DNA of 64,000 nucleotides, taken from NCBI GenBank assembly GCA_965205225.1, contig CBDBFZ010000003.1, positions 682,001 through 746,000 on the forward strand, given 5' to 3'. This DNA comes from Litorimonas sp965205225 (GTDB taxonomy: Bacteria > Pseudomonadota > Alphaproteobacteria > Caulobacterales > Maricaulaceae). The position numbers were made by a program, and so were the translations under genes. Positions 52,327-60,903 of this stretch are shown here, in pieces (within the stretch, counting starts at the first letter, position 1; the number at the start of each line of letters is the position of its first letter). Below the pieces are notes generated by a model that did not search any database, was not told the DNA's origin, and saw only the letters and a list, made by a program, of their open reading frames with translations.

Positions 52327-54099
52327 TTACATGCGCTCCGGCACATCCAGTCCGATAATATTCAAGCCGTGCTCAAGCTGTTCCAGCGTAGCTTTGGCCA
52401 GCGATAGGCGTGAGGCGCGAACCGCCTCAGGCGTGTCGTCCACAAGGATCGGGCAGTTCGTATAGCAGCGCGAAAAAGTCTGAGCGAGACCGTAAATGTG
52501 GTTGCAGAGAATGTGCGGCGCACGCTTCTCTGCCGCCAGGGCAATCGCTTTGGGGTAGGAATCGAGTGCCAGCACAAGGGCCACTTCCACGTCCTCATCG
52601 GGAGATATCTCGCCAAACTCCGCGTTCATCTCCTCGGCCCGGCGTAGGATCGACTTGATCCGAACAGCCGCGTAGAGAAGATAGGGTCCGGTCTTGCCTT
52701 CAAAGGCCGTAAACCGTTCTGGATCAAAGACATAGTTAGTCAGGGGTGCATTCTGCAGATCCGCGAATTTCAGCGCCGCTACGCCGACAAGCCACGCAAC
52801 CTCGGCGCGTTCATCGTCGTCGAAATCAGCACCAATCCCGGATTCCTCCAAGCGGGCTTCTGCGGCGGATTGCATCGTCTCCATCAGATCTTCGAGGTGA
52901 AGCACACCGCCGTCCCGGGTTTTAAACGGCTTCCCGTCCGTCCTGTTCATGGTGCCGAAGCCGATATGCTCCAGCTGTTCGTCCCGGAACCACTCCGCCT
53001 TCACTGCGGCGCGGAAGATCTGTTCAAAATGCAGGGCTTGGCGCTGGTCCACCACATAGAGAATCAGATCAGGATCAATCTGCGCTTTGCGGTCAACCAG
53101 AGTAGCGAGGTCGGTCGTGTGGTAAAGGACAGCCCCGGATCTGGCGAGCAGCATCACGGGGGGCATCTCCTTCTTGTCGGATTCGCGGTCGATCCGAATG
53201 ATGAGCGCGCCACCATCTTCCTCAGCCAGGCCGTTATTGCGAAACTCCTCAACCATATCGGGGATCAGCGAATCAACGCAAGCTTCCCCGTTCCACAGAT
53301 CAAATTCGACCCCAAGCTTGCCATACCCCTCTTTGAGCGCCGCGATGGAAACAGCGATGAAGTGATCAAGAAGCGCGCGATAACCGGGGCGCCCGGCTTG
53401 CAACTCTGCCGTCGCCAACCGCGACATCTCCATCCGGTCTTCATCGTTTTTCGCTGCGTTTGATGCTTGTGGGTAGAGCCGCGCCAGATCGTCCATCGTG
53501 ACCGGCGGTGTGGCTGGATAATTCTCCTCATAGACCGGATCAAAATACACCAGGCTTGGCTGTTCAATCGCCAGTTCGGAGATGAGATGCCCCATCTGCA
53601 GGCCCCAATCGCCCAGGTGTGCATCACCGATGACCGTATGCCCCCGCGCGCGCATCAGTCGTTTGAGCGCTTCCCCAATCACGGCACTGCGCAGATGGCC
53701 GACATGCATGGGCTTGGCGACATTCGCGCCGCCATAATCAATCACGATAGAAAGTTGCGCGCCCGCTTCCAGCCCGCGCACGGGATCCTCAGCCAGAGCC
53801 TGCGCTGTGTCTGTGAGCGCCTGCGCGGACGGCGTAATATTGAGAAAACCGGGACCCGCGATGTCGAGCGATCCGACCAGCGGGTGTTGTTCCATGCGCT
53901 CAGCGACGGCACTCGCAACCTCGCGGGGGTTGAGCTTCTCGCCGCGCTTCTTGGCCGCTCCAGCCGCCGCCAAAGCGCCGTTACACTGGAAGGGCGTATC
54001 GCCTTTAGTGCTTTCGACAACGGCTCCAAAGGAGGCCTCATGCCCCAAAGCCGCAAAGGCCTCACCGAACGCGCCGGACAGGCTGGATTGCAGAGTCAT
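52327..54099 (-). CDS. argS: Arginyl-tRNA synthetase
   Basis: A 590-residue class I synthetase. The N-terminal ArgRS domain is followed by the HIGH-equivalent KPMHVGHLRSAVIGEALKRL (about residues 132-151) and the region FGTMNRTDGKPFKTRDGGVLHL, where ArgRS typically lacks a KMSK lysine. The C-terminal anticodon-binding helical domain has YAAVRIKSILRRAEE and ends GLDVPERM. The lipoprotein gene upstream ends 8 nt before its start, so they may share a transcript. Confidence 0.97.
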   Translation of the reverse strand: MTLQSSLSGAFGEAFAALGHEASFGAVVESTKGDTPFQCNGALAAAGAAKKRGEKLNPREVASAVAERMEQHPLVGSLDIAGPGFLNITPSAQALTDTAQALAEDPVRGLEAGAQLSIVIDYGGANVAKPMHVGHLRSAVIGEALKRLMRARGHTVIGDAHLGDWGLQMGHLISELAIEQPSLVYFDPVYEENYPATPPVTMDDLARLYPQASNAAKNDEDRMEMSRLATAELQAGRPGYRALLDHFIAVSIAALKEGYGKLGVEFDLWNGEACVDSLIPDMVEEFRNNGLAEEDGGALIIRIDRESDKKEMPPVMLLARSGAVLYHTTDLATLVDRKAQIDPDLILYVVDQRQALHFEQIFRAAVKAEWFRDEQLEHIGFGTMNRTDGKPFKTRDGGVLHLEDLMETMQSAAEARLEESGIGADFDDDERAEVAWLVGVAALKFADLQNAPLTNYVFDPERFTAFEGKTGPYLLYAAVRIKSILRRAEEMNAEFGEISPDEDVEVALVLALDSYPKAIALAAEKRAPHILCNHIYGLAQTFSRCYTNCPILVDDTPEAVRASRLSLAKATLEQLEHGLNIIGLDVPERM

Positions 54100-54107
54100 A
54101 TCGGGAC

Positions 54108-54686
54108 TTATTCTTGCCCAGCAGAAACGCGGAAGCGGCGACCTTCGGCATTGAATGCACGTTGGGCTTTCGTGACTTCAAACCCGACGATGATTTCGAA
54201 ATTCTCGCCGGAGGTCGTCTCAGTCGCGCGGGCAATCTCATAATCGGAGATGGTCTCCGTCACGGACAGGCGGTCCTTTCCCGCCGGGAACATGACGCGC
54301 AGTGGAAAGGTCTGTTTGTCTATCACGGCGATATTCTTACGCGTGATCGCGACCCAATACTTGTAGATAGCCTCGGACTGGCCGTCTGCTGCCGGACCGC
54401 GGCCCAGATTAAATGTGATATCGATATCGCCCGTGATCGGACGCTCACCGACATAGCGGCAGAGCGACGTCACCTTGGCGATTTCACCCGTAAAGCCTAC
54501 ATTGTCGAAGCGCTGCTCACCGCCGTGGAATTCCACGATCCGCGCCGCGTCGTAAATCGCAAACGCCCGTGGGCAGGGTCCGATATTCCGGTCTGCCGCT
54601 TCGCCGATCTGCAGGATTTCGGCAGTCGACCGACACCCTATAAGGGTAAGGGTACCCAGAATCGCGATGGTGAATATCTGTTTCAT
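54108..54686 (-). CDS. Lipoprotein of unknown function
   Basis: A ~192-residue protein. The start at ATG 54686 gives the leader MKQIFTIAILGTLTLIGC with a proper lipobox; upstream ATGs at 54707 and 54731 add a hydrophilic stretch before it. The mature part contains CPRAFAIYDAARIVEFHG, then a beta-rich region (ITGDIDITFNLGRGPAADGQ). It resembles periplasmic proteins often seen in alphaproteobacteria but I cannot name a family. It is separated from argS by 8 nt. Confidence 0.72.
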   Translation of the reverse strand: MKQIFTIAILGTLTLIGCRSTAEILQIGEAADRNIGPCPRAFAIYDAARIVEFHGGEQRFDNVGFTGEIAKVTSLCRYVGERPITGDIDITFNLGRGPAADGQSEAIYKYWVAITRKNIAVIDKQTFPLRVMFPAGKDRLSVTETISDYEIARATETTSGENFEIIVGFEVTKAQRAFNAEGRRFRVSAGQE

Positions 54687-54854
54687 TGCAGGATCAATCG
54701 TAGTCATTGTGTCGCCCCTGTCCGAACCCACGGTGGTCTGGCCTTGGCAGGGTTACGGCGCGTCTGTTAGAGCGCTGCTTAAACGCCGGGAGAAGGCGGC
54801 GCAACATCCACGCTGCGCCAATAGCTTAGGTACAGAGCTTTAAGATAGGTCCGA

Positions 54855-55850
54855 ATGAACGCTTCCAACCCGACCCCCGTCAACCGCGATGGCCGCACCG
54901 CGAAAACCGTGCTTCTGGCCAGTCCGCGAGGCTTTTGCGCCGGCGTTGATCGTGCCATTCAGATCGTCGAGGAAAGTATCAAGAAATATGGGGCGCCCGT
55001 CTATGTACGGCACGAAATCGTGCATAATCAGCATGTCGTAAACCAGCTGGAAGCCTTTGGGGCTATTTTTGTCGAAGAATTGGACGAGTGCCCGGATGAT
55101 CGTCCGGTTGTTTTCTCCGCCCACGGCGTTCCCAAATCCGTACCCAAAGCTGCCGCGGCGCGGGATATGGACTTTCTGGATGCCACCTGCCCACTTGTGT
55201 CCAAAGTTCACGTCGAAGCGGAACGCCATCACAGCAATGGCAAGCATATTCTGTTGATCGGTCATGAAGGTCATCCGGAAGTCATCGGCACAATGGGCCA
55301 GCTGGCACCGGGCGAAATCACGCTCATCGAGACCGAGTCGGACGCGCGCAGTTACCAGCCGGTTGATCCGGACAATCTGGCCCTGGTGACTCAGACTACC
55401 CTGTCAGTGGATGACACATCGCACCTGATCAAAATACTGCAATCCCGTTTTCCGACCCTAACCCTGCCCTACAAGGAAGACATTTGCTACGCCACGACCA
55501 ACCGTCAGGCTGCGGTGAAAGCCATCGCGGAAGAGTGCGACCTTCTGCTGGTGATTGGATCGAGGACATCATCCAATTCCAAACGCCTTGTCGAAGTAGG
55601 CCAGAATGCGGGTTCGGATCAGGCCTATCTCATCAGTTCAGCCGAGAGTATCGATTGGACCCGGGTGGACAAGGCCGAGACGATTGGCTTGTCAGCGGGG
55701 GCGTCGGCACCAGAATATCTGATGGACGGCGTAATTGCGGCTCTCCAGTCCCGCTATGAGATTAGTCTATGCGAGGTTGAGGTAACAAAGGAACAGGTCG
55801 TGTTCCGTTTGCCCCGTCAATTGCTGCCCACGGCAGGCACGGCAAGGTGA
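54855..55850 (+). CDS. ispH: 4-hydroxy-3-methylbut-2-enyl diphosphate reductase IspH
   Basis: A 331-residue iron-sulfur enzyme that performs the last step of the MEP isoprenoid pathway, giving IPP and DMAPP. The three cluster cysteines are in GFCAGVDRAI, DATCPLVSKVH and DICYATTNRQAAV. ASAPEYLMDGVI is another family block. Its stop overlaps the rnhA start (GTGA). Isoprenoids feed undecaprenyl phosphate for wall synthesis, but the location next to rnhA is a common alphaproteobacterial arrangement. Confidence 0.97.
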   Translation: MNASNPTPVNRDGRTAKTVLLASPRGFCAGVDRAIQIVEESIKKYGAPVYVRHEIVHNQHVVNQLEAFGAIFVEELDECPDDRPVVFSAHGVPKSVPKAAAARDMDFLDATCPLVSKVHVEAERHHSNGKHILLIGHEGHPEVIGTMGQLAPGEITLIETESDARSYQPVDPDNLALVTQTTLSVDDTSHLIKILQSRFPTLTLPYKEDICYATTNRQAAVKAIAEECDLLLVIGSRTSSNSKRLVEVGQNAGSDQAYLISSAESIDWTRVDKAETIGLSAGASAPEYLMDGVIAALQSRYEISLCEVEVTKEQVVFRLPRQLLPTAGTAR

Positions 55851-56347
55851 GCGCAGACTGCGTCAGCGATGACGAAAGTCTGGACGGCGCGCTGGTAATC
55901 TACACAGATGGCGCCTGTTCCGGAAATCCGGGACCGGGCGGCTGGGGGATAATCATGTTTCACGGCTCCAAACAAAAAGAGCTGAAGGGCGGCGAGCCGG
56001 ACACGACGAATAACCGCATGGAAATGCAGGCCGTGATTGAAGCCCTCAAAGCAATTAAACCGAGCTGGACCGGCAAGACTGTCCTGTTTTCTGACTCAAC
56101 CTATGTGCTGAAAGGTCTGCAGGAATGGATGCCCGGCTGGAAGAAACGCGGTTGGAAAACGTCGGCCAGGAAGCCCGTCAAGAATGCCGATCTCTGGCAG
56201 CAGCTGGACAAACTGGCATCGGTGAGAGAGATCGATTGGCGATGGGTCAAGGGCCACGCTGGAGATTTCGGCAATGAACGCGCCGACGCTCTGGCCGGTG
56301 AAGGCATCCCGAAACAGAAAAAAACCCGAAAGGCGGCTAAGCGATGA
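55847..56347 (+). CDS. rnhA: Ribonuclease HI
   Basis: A 166-residue RNase H that degrades RNA in RNA-DNA hybrids. The catalytic carboxylates are in YTDGACSGNPGPGGWG, NNRMEMQAVIEAL, FSDSTYVLKG and GDFGNERADAL. The basic protrusion GWKKRGWKTSARKPVKN is present. The start is GTG 55847 overlapping ispH, giving about 13 extra residues before the conserved core. It is coupled to the next gene through ATGA. Confidence 0.96.
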   Translation: MSADCVSDDESLDGALVIYTDGACSGNPGPGGWGIIMFHGSKQKELKGGEPDTTNNRMEMQAVIEALKAIKPSWTGKTVLFSDSTYVLKGLQEWMPGWKKRGWKTSARKPVKNADLWQQLDKLASVREIDWRWVKGHAGDFGNERADALAGEGIPKQKKTRKAAKR

Positions 56348-56712
56348 AACACTTTATGCTCGGAACGACTCTATCGCTTTTGGCCTGTTGGTTTGCTCTG
56401 CTGGCCCTGGTAGATCCGCTCCTGTTCGTGGGAAATAAGGGCGAGAACATGGTCAGCATTATTGATCTGGAGACAGGCGATGAGCTCGCACTTCCGGGCG
56501 TCAGCGGACGCGCCCCGCATGAGATAGCGGAGTGGCCTGACGTGTTGTGTAATGTCAACTCAATCAGGGGTACTGACTTCGAACTCGCTTGTCAGATTGC
56601 GCACAGCGCTCTCTACGCGAATGATGGGCGAGCCATCGACCAGAACAGTGCTGCATCGGGCGACTCGATCTCAAGCCCACCAGCCCTCACATTCGCCTCC
56701 AACATCTGGTAA
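56344..56712 (+). CDS. Hypothetical protein with an N-terminal membrane segment
   Basis: A 122-residue frame starting at an ATG that overlaps the rnhA stop (ATGA). A hydrophobic N-terminal segment (MLGTTLSLLACWFALLALVD) is followed by a soluble part (FVGNKGENMVSIIDLETGDE...). Its last ~100 nt overlap, tail to tail, the small minus-strand gene 56613-56858, and this part looks low in information. Either this gene has been extended by decay of its stop or the opposite gene has. No family is recognised. Confidence 0.5.
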   Translation: MKHFMLGTTLSLLACWFALLALVDPLLFVGNKGENMVSIIDLETGDELALPGVSGRAPHEIAEWPDVLCNVNSIRGTDFELACQIAHSALYANDGRAIDQNSAASGDSISSPPALTFASNIW

Positions 56713-56858
56713 ACTGACGCCATCTGCGGAATGCGGTTCATGATCGCCTGTCGACTGAACCAGGCCGCAATGGCCGCCAACAGGACAATCAGAATCGGCA
56801 CAGCCCAGATGATCCGGATCGTGCGCTGACGCCGCGTCAGCTTCTCACTGTCGGTCAT
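56613..56858 (-). CDS. Short DUF3426-like membrane protein, probably truncated
   Basis: 81 residues: a basic N-terminus, one transmembrane helix (TIRIIWAVPILIVLLAAIAAW) and the beginning of a domain (IPQMASVYQMLEANVRAGGL) resembling the start of DUF3426 regions, which normally run a further ~80 residues. Its ATG overlaps the stop of the zinc-ribbon gene (ATGA). In many relatives both parts form one protein, so this may be a split or truncated version. Confidence 0.55.
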   Translation of the reverse strand: MTDSEKLTRRQRTIRIIWAVPILIVLLAAIAAWFSRQAIMNRIPQMASVYQMLEANVRAGGLEIESPDAALFWSMARPSFA

Positions 56859-57307
56859 GTCCGCATCACGACATCTGCGCCAACCGTCTGGGAGTGTTCA
56901 GGGGCCGCATCGGCGATCTGCGGGTTGTTATGATGGACACGGTCTGTAACGACAAGATCTGGATGGACGGGGTCTGGATTGACAGGAGATGACTCGATTT
57001 CAGACGTAAACTGAAAATCCCGTTCAGGCGGTAATTCAGGCTCAACGGGCGTAGAGGTAGGCGGTGTATTTGGAACACGGTCAAAAGGCTGCACAACAGA
57101 GTCCACCGACTGGCTCGCCGCAATATTCTCCGCATGTGCGGGCGCATCCGGATCAGTGATCCGCTGATCGATAATATCAGACGGTGGAACAAACCAGATA
57201 ACGCTGCAACGCGCACAGCGGACATTCCGCCCACTGCTGCCAATACTATCGGCATCCGCATTATAGCTCGTCTGGCAATCCGGACATGTAATGACAAGCC
57301 CGCTCAC
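56855..57307 (-). CDS. MJ0042-type zinc-ribbon protein
   Basis: A 150-residue protein with an N-terminal zinc ribbon (two CxxC pairs: CPDC and CARC, residues ~9-34, in the MJ0042 pattern ITCPDCQTSYNADADSIG), followed by a proline-, aspartate- and histidine-rich low-complexity region without predicted fold. Such zinc ribbons usually head a longer protein with a membrane helix and DUF3426; here the helix is in the overlapping next gene. It is divergent from ftsE, as is common in alphaproteobacteria. Confidence 0.8.
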   Translation of the reverse strand: MSGLVITCPDCQTSYNADADSIGSSGRNVRCARCSVIWFVPPSDIIDQRITDPDAPAHAENIAASQSVDSVVQPFDRVPNTPPTSTPVEPELPPERDFQFTSEIESSPVNPDPVHPDLVVTDRVHHNNPQIADAAPEHSQTVGADVVMRT

Positions 57308-57464
57308 AAACAGGCTCCCACGTTTGCGCGTGGTAACAGTCCAGTCATTGAGCCCGTCCCTCGATTCACGCTAACGTGGATGTACTTGACCAGAGCGCCC
57401 GGATTGTCCAGCCAGCGAACCAAAGACATTTGACCTACTGCCCCATTCATTCAATTGCTCTGTC

Positions 57465-58163
57465 ATGATTCCCTCCGATGACAATACATTAGAACTACAC
57501 CATGTTGGTCTACGTTACGACCGCGGATCGGAAGTTTTATCAGATATTGACCTGACCCTGCCGGTTGGTAGTTTCACATTCTTGACCGGTCCCTCAGGGG
57601 CGGGAAAATCAAGCCTGCTGAAATTGTGCTATCTGTCGCTGATGCCGTCACGCGGACTGATCAATCTCTTTGGCCAGGATGTATCCACCATGCGGCAGAG
57701 CCAGCTACAGGTTTTGCGACAGCGGATTGGTGTTGTTCTGCAGGATTTCCGCCTGATAGATCATCTCTCAGTCTTTGAGAATGTCGCCCTCCCCCTACGG
57801 GTCGCGGGTAAATCGCGGGACAGCTATATTCCCGATGTCACGGAATTGCTCAACTGGGTAGGTCTCGGTCACCGCATGAATACGCTACCGCCCACCCTGT
57901 CAGGAGGCGAAAAGCAACGGTGCGCTATTGCCCGGGCGGTCATCGCCAAACCCGATCTGCTGATCGCCGACGAACCGACAGGGAATGTCGACCCGGAAAT
58001 CGGCGGGCGTCTTTTGCGCCTGTTCGGAGAAATGAACCGGATGGGCGCGACGGTCCTGATTGCGACGCATGATCATGGTCTGATTGGCGAGTTTCCGGCG
58101 CGAACGGTTCATCTACGCGACGGCGCGCTCCATGAAGGCCTCGGATCAATGATGTCCGCGTGA
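57465..58163 (+). CDS. ftsE: Cell division ATP-binding protein FtsE
   Basis: A 232-residue ABC ATPase that with FtsX couples divisome activity to periplasmic murein hydrolases. Walker A TGPSGAGKSSLLKL is at about residues 41-54, the Q-loop is VVLQDFRLIDHLSVFEN, the signature LSGGEKQRCAIARA, Walker B LLIADEPTGNVDPE and the H-loop IATHDHGLI. It is first of a three-gene run, 13 nt before ftsX. Confidence 0.96.
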   Translation: MIPSDDNTLELHHVGLRYDRGSEVLSDIDLTLPVGSFTFLTGPSGAGKSSLLKLCYLSLMPSRGLINLFGQDVSTMRQSQLQVLRQRIGVVLQDFRLIDHLSVFENVALPLRVAGKSRDSYIPDVTELLNWVGLGHRMNTLPPTLSGGEKQRCAIARAVIAKPDLLIADEPTGNVDPEIGGRLLRLFGEMNRMGATVLIATHDHGLIGEFPARTVHLRDGALHEGLGSMMSA

Positions 58164-58176
58164 TCATGGCGAGAGC

Positions 58177-59082
58177 ATGAGCGATACAGTGAGCCCCGCA
58201 AGGATGGCCGCGCCTCAAGCGCTGCTACCCGCACGGCCGGAACAGGGCCGCGCTTTACTGACGGTTCTTGTCGTGATGGTCTTTCTTGCCGCGCTGGCTC
58301 TGTTGTTCGCGCGCGGTGCAGATCGACTGTCTGTTCGGTGGACTGAGCAACTATCCAGTAGTTCAACCGTACAGGTTCTGATCATGACCGAAACGGAACG
58401 CTTTGCCCAGATGAGTGCCGCTCAGGATATTCTGATCGCATCCCTGCCTGGCGATGCGCGTATAACGTCACTGTCCCACGTCGAGTCGGCGCATTTACTC
58501 AGACCCTGGCTTGGCGATGGTGGCCTGCCTGAAGACCTGCCGATCCCCGGCGTGATCCGGATCGACTCGGAGGTACGCCTGCCCATCGAAACACTTGAGA
58601 CACAGTTCAGCGAAGCTGGTTTGCGGACGGTTATCGATGATCACTCACGCTTTTCTGGACAGTTGAAACGCTCGGTCGGACGGCTCGTTCTGTTCGGCGT
58701 CATCCTGCTCGCCCTGATCGGTCTTGCGGCGACGGCCGTCAGCATGTTCGCGACCCGTGCCGAGCTCGCCGCGCAATGCGATATCATCCATGTTCTTGTT
58801 CAGGCGGGGGCGACTGACAGTTTCATCGCCCGTCTTTTTGTCGGCCAGGCCGCCCGGCGCGGGCTCGTCAGCGCCGCTATTGGCGCCGCTATCGCGGCTG
58901 TTCTTTGGTTGCTGATCTCGATGGGACCCGGCCGCGGCACTGTGGGCTGGAGTAGGCCGCTGGACAGCGCTTTTGACAGCGTTAGCCTGATTCTGCTCGC
59001 TTTGCTGTTCGCCATCATCTGCGCGGTGGCGGCCGGTTGGGCAGCCATGCACCAGCTTGCCTTTGAGCGACGACGCGCGTGA
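58177..59082 (+). CDS. ftsX: Cell division protein FtsX
   Basis: A 301-residue membrane partner of FtsE. It has an N-terminal transmembrane helix (about residues 27-47), a periplasmic loop (SSSTVQVLIMTETERFAQMS to LETQFSEAGL) that would contact hydrolase activators, and three C-terminal helices. The loop/helix pattern and gene order identify it although the sequence is diverged. It overlaps the next gene by 4 nt (GTGA). Confidence 0.92.
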   Translation: MSDTVSPARMAAPQALLPARPEQGRALLTVLVVMVFLAALALLFARGADRLSVRWTEQLSSSSTVQVLIMTETERFAQMSAAQDILIASLPGDARITSLSHVESAHLLRPWLGDGGLPEDLPIPGVIRIDSEVRLPIETLETQFSEAGLRTVIDDHSRFSGQLKRSVGRLVLFGVILLALIGLAATAVSMFATRAELAAQCDIIHVLVQAGATDSFIARLFVGQAARRGLVSAAIGAAIAAVLWLLISMGPGRGTVGWSRPLDSAFDSVSLILLALLFAIICAVAAGWAAMHQLAFERRRA

Positions 59083-59759
59083 CCGGCAGTGCAACCGAAA
59101 AACCCCGGAAAGGCGGCGGTTGGCGTAGACTGTTCAGCTTCCTCATAACCATGCTGATTGGCGGGTTCGTCGGGGGGTTCGTCGTCTTTACCAGCTATGT
59201 CGACAGCCTCGATCCACCCGGCGATCTTCCCAAGGCGGACGGTATTGTCGTCTGGACGGGTCCCGGCGGGGGGCGGCTGGAAATGAGCGGTGCCTTGCTA
59301 GATTCCGGGTTCGGGGAGCGTCTGCTGGTTTCGGGCGTCAATACCAACCTGTCGCTTGAAACCGTCTCACGATTGCTCGGCGTTGATAACAAAACGGCGG
59401 ATTGTTGCGTTGATGTCGACTATGCGGCGTTGGATACGCGCGGCAATGCTCGCGAAACCGCCGCCTGGGCCGAGGTGCTGGGCTATGACCATGTCATTCT
59501 GGTAACGTCAGCCTATCATATGCCTCGGGCTCAGGTCGAAATTGGCCATGAAATGGCCCGGCTGCGCATCACGCCCGTTCCCGTCCGCAACGAGTCTGGA
59601 TCACGCTGGTGGAATGATAGCGCCCGTTTCCGGCGATTGTTGGGGGAATATGGCAAATATGTTCTGGCTATGGCGCGTGGCCGGGCGGATGATGGACAGG
59701 TGAGAAAGCCCGTCCTGTCAGAGCTGGAGCTCGCATCCCCGGATTCCGAAGAGAATTAG
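59079..59759 (+). CDS. YdcF/SanA-like DUF218 membrane protein
   Basis: A 226-residue protein with an N-terminal transmembrane helix (LFSFLITMLIGGFVGGFVVF) and a DUF218 domain facing the periplasm: GIVVWTGPGGGRLEMSGALL, LLVSGVNTNLS, NARETAAWAEVLGYDHVIL and TSAYHMPRAQVE. DUF218 proteins such as ElyC and SanA affect envelope integrity and undecaprenyl-phosphate-dependent synthesis. Placement after ftsEX is frequent in alphaproteobacteria and supports an envelope role. It starts at GTG 59079. Confidence 0.85.
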   Translation: MTGSATEKPRKGGGWRRLFSFLITMLIGGFVGGFVVFTSYVDSLDPPGDLPKADGIVVWTGPGGGRLEMSGALLDSGFGERLLVSGVNTNLSLETVSRLLGVDNKTADCCVDVDYAALDTRGNARETAAWAEVLGYDHVILVTSAYHMPRAQVEIGHEMARLRITPVPVRNESGSRWWNDSARFRRLLGEYGKYVLAMARGRADDGQVRKPVLSELELASPDSEEN

Positions 59760-59770
59760 CGCGATAGAAT

Positions 59771-59974
59771 TCATTCGGTCGAGGTTAGAAATTTCTTCAG
59801 CAACTCAAGATTGCGCGTGGGACGGAGTGTCAGATCACTCCTGCAATTGGGGCAGTTCTCTTTGAATTTCGTTTCATGACAGGGATCGCGCCATGTGCAT
59901 TCAAATATACATATAACAGCGCCCGGCTGATCCACCGGAAGATCTGTACTGCATTGTTCGCAGTTCGGTCGCAT
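59771..59974 (-). CDS. DUF1272 small cysteine-rich protein
   Basis: A 67-residue DUF1272 protein. RPNCEQCSTDLP, then ICIFECTWRDPCHE and CPNCRSDLTLRPTR form paired cysteine motifs likely to bind zinc. No catalytic role is known to me. It is convergent with the YdcF-like gene and lies 20 nt after the prephenate dehydrogenase stop region, on the opposite strand from ftsEX. Confidence 0.85.
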   Translation of the reverse strand: MRPNCEQCSTDLPVDQPGAVICIFECTWRDPCHETKFKENCPNCRSDLTLRPTRNLELLKKFLTSTE

Positions 59975-59994
59975 CTGAAGCGTCGAGCCTATCC

Positions 59995-60894
59995 CTAATC
60001 ATCCCGCCCAAAATTGGGTTCGTCCTGGCCGCTCTCGACAATGCGGCGGCGAATATCACGGGTCTTGGCGAAATGATCCAGCAACGTGTCCCCGTCCGAC
60101 CAGCGAATCGCGCGCTTAAGCGCGGTCAGATCCTCAATGAACCGGTCCACCACCTCCAGCGTCGCCTCCCGGTTGGAGAGGAAGACATCGCGCCACATCA
60201 CCGGATCGCTGGCCGCGATACGGGTAAAATCCCGAAAGCCGCCCGCCGAGAATTTGACGACTTCATCGCCCGTCACAGTTTCCATATCAACGGCCGTGCC
60301 GACCAGCGTATAGGCAATCAGGTGCGGCACATGGCTTGTCGTGGCCAGGACTGTGTCGTGACGGTCGGGGTCCATTACCGCCACGTCTGAACCCAGCGCT
60401 TCCCAGAACGCGGTCAAACTCGGTAGAGCCGGATCCTCAGCATTGATAGGGGTCAGCACACACCAGCGATTTTCAAACAGTTCTTCGAACCCCGCTTCCG
60501 GTCCGGAAAATTCCGTCCCGGCAATCGGATGTCCGGGAATCACGGAAATGTCGCCGCGCAGATGCGGCTGCACGGTCGCAATCACGCCGCCCTTGATCGA
60601 GCCAACATCGGACAATACCGCACCGGGTTTCATAACAGGTAGAATATCGACGGCAACCTCAGCGATCTTGCCCGGCGGTACACAGAGAATAATCAGATCG
60701 GCTTGGGACGCGAAGTGATGCGCAGACCCTTCGGCTACCCCGTCGGTAATCCCCAACCGCTCAACCGTTTCGACAACGCTGGCCGATTTATCGGCAACCC
60801 AGACGGTCGAAATACCGGCGCGCGGTTTGGCCGCCCGCGCAATCGAACTGCCGATCAGCCCGCCACCAATGATAAGAAGTGAGTCAAACGACAT
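59995..60894 (-). CDS. Prephenate/arogenate dehydrogenase
   Basis: A 299-residue TyrA-family enzyme that oxidises prephenate (or arogenate) to 4-hydroxyphenylpyruvate (or tyrosine). The NAD-binding motif is LLIIGGGLIGSSIARA (residues 6-21). DVGSIKGGVIATVQPHL, IPGHPIAGTEFSGPEAGFEEL and TTSHVPHLIAYTL with the catalytic-histidine regions follow. The C-terminal dimerisation domain is complete. It lies 9 nt after the chorismate mutase gene, in an aromatic amino acid operon. Confidence 0.93.
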   Translation of the reverse strand: MSFDSLLIIGGGLIGSSIARAAKPRAGISTVWVADKSASVVETVERLGITDGVAEGSAHHFASQADLIILCVPPGKIAEVAVDILPVMKPGAVLSDVGSIKGGVIATVQPHLRGDISVIPGHPIAGTEFSGPEAGFEELFENRWCVLTPINAEDPALPSLTAFWEALGSDVAVMDPDRHDTVLATTSHVPHLIAYTLVGTAVDMETVTGDEVVKFSAGGFRDFTRIAASDPVMWRDVFLSNREATLEVVDRFIEDLTALKRAIRWSDGDTLLDHFAKTRDIRRRIVESGQDEPNFGRDD

Positions 60895-60903
60895 GGCTCG
60901 GCC

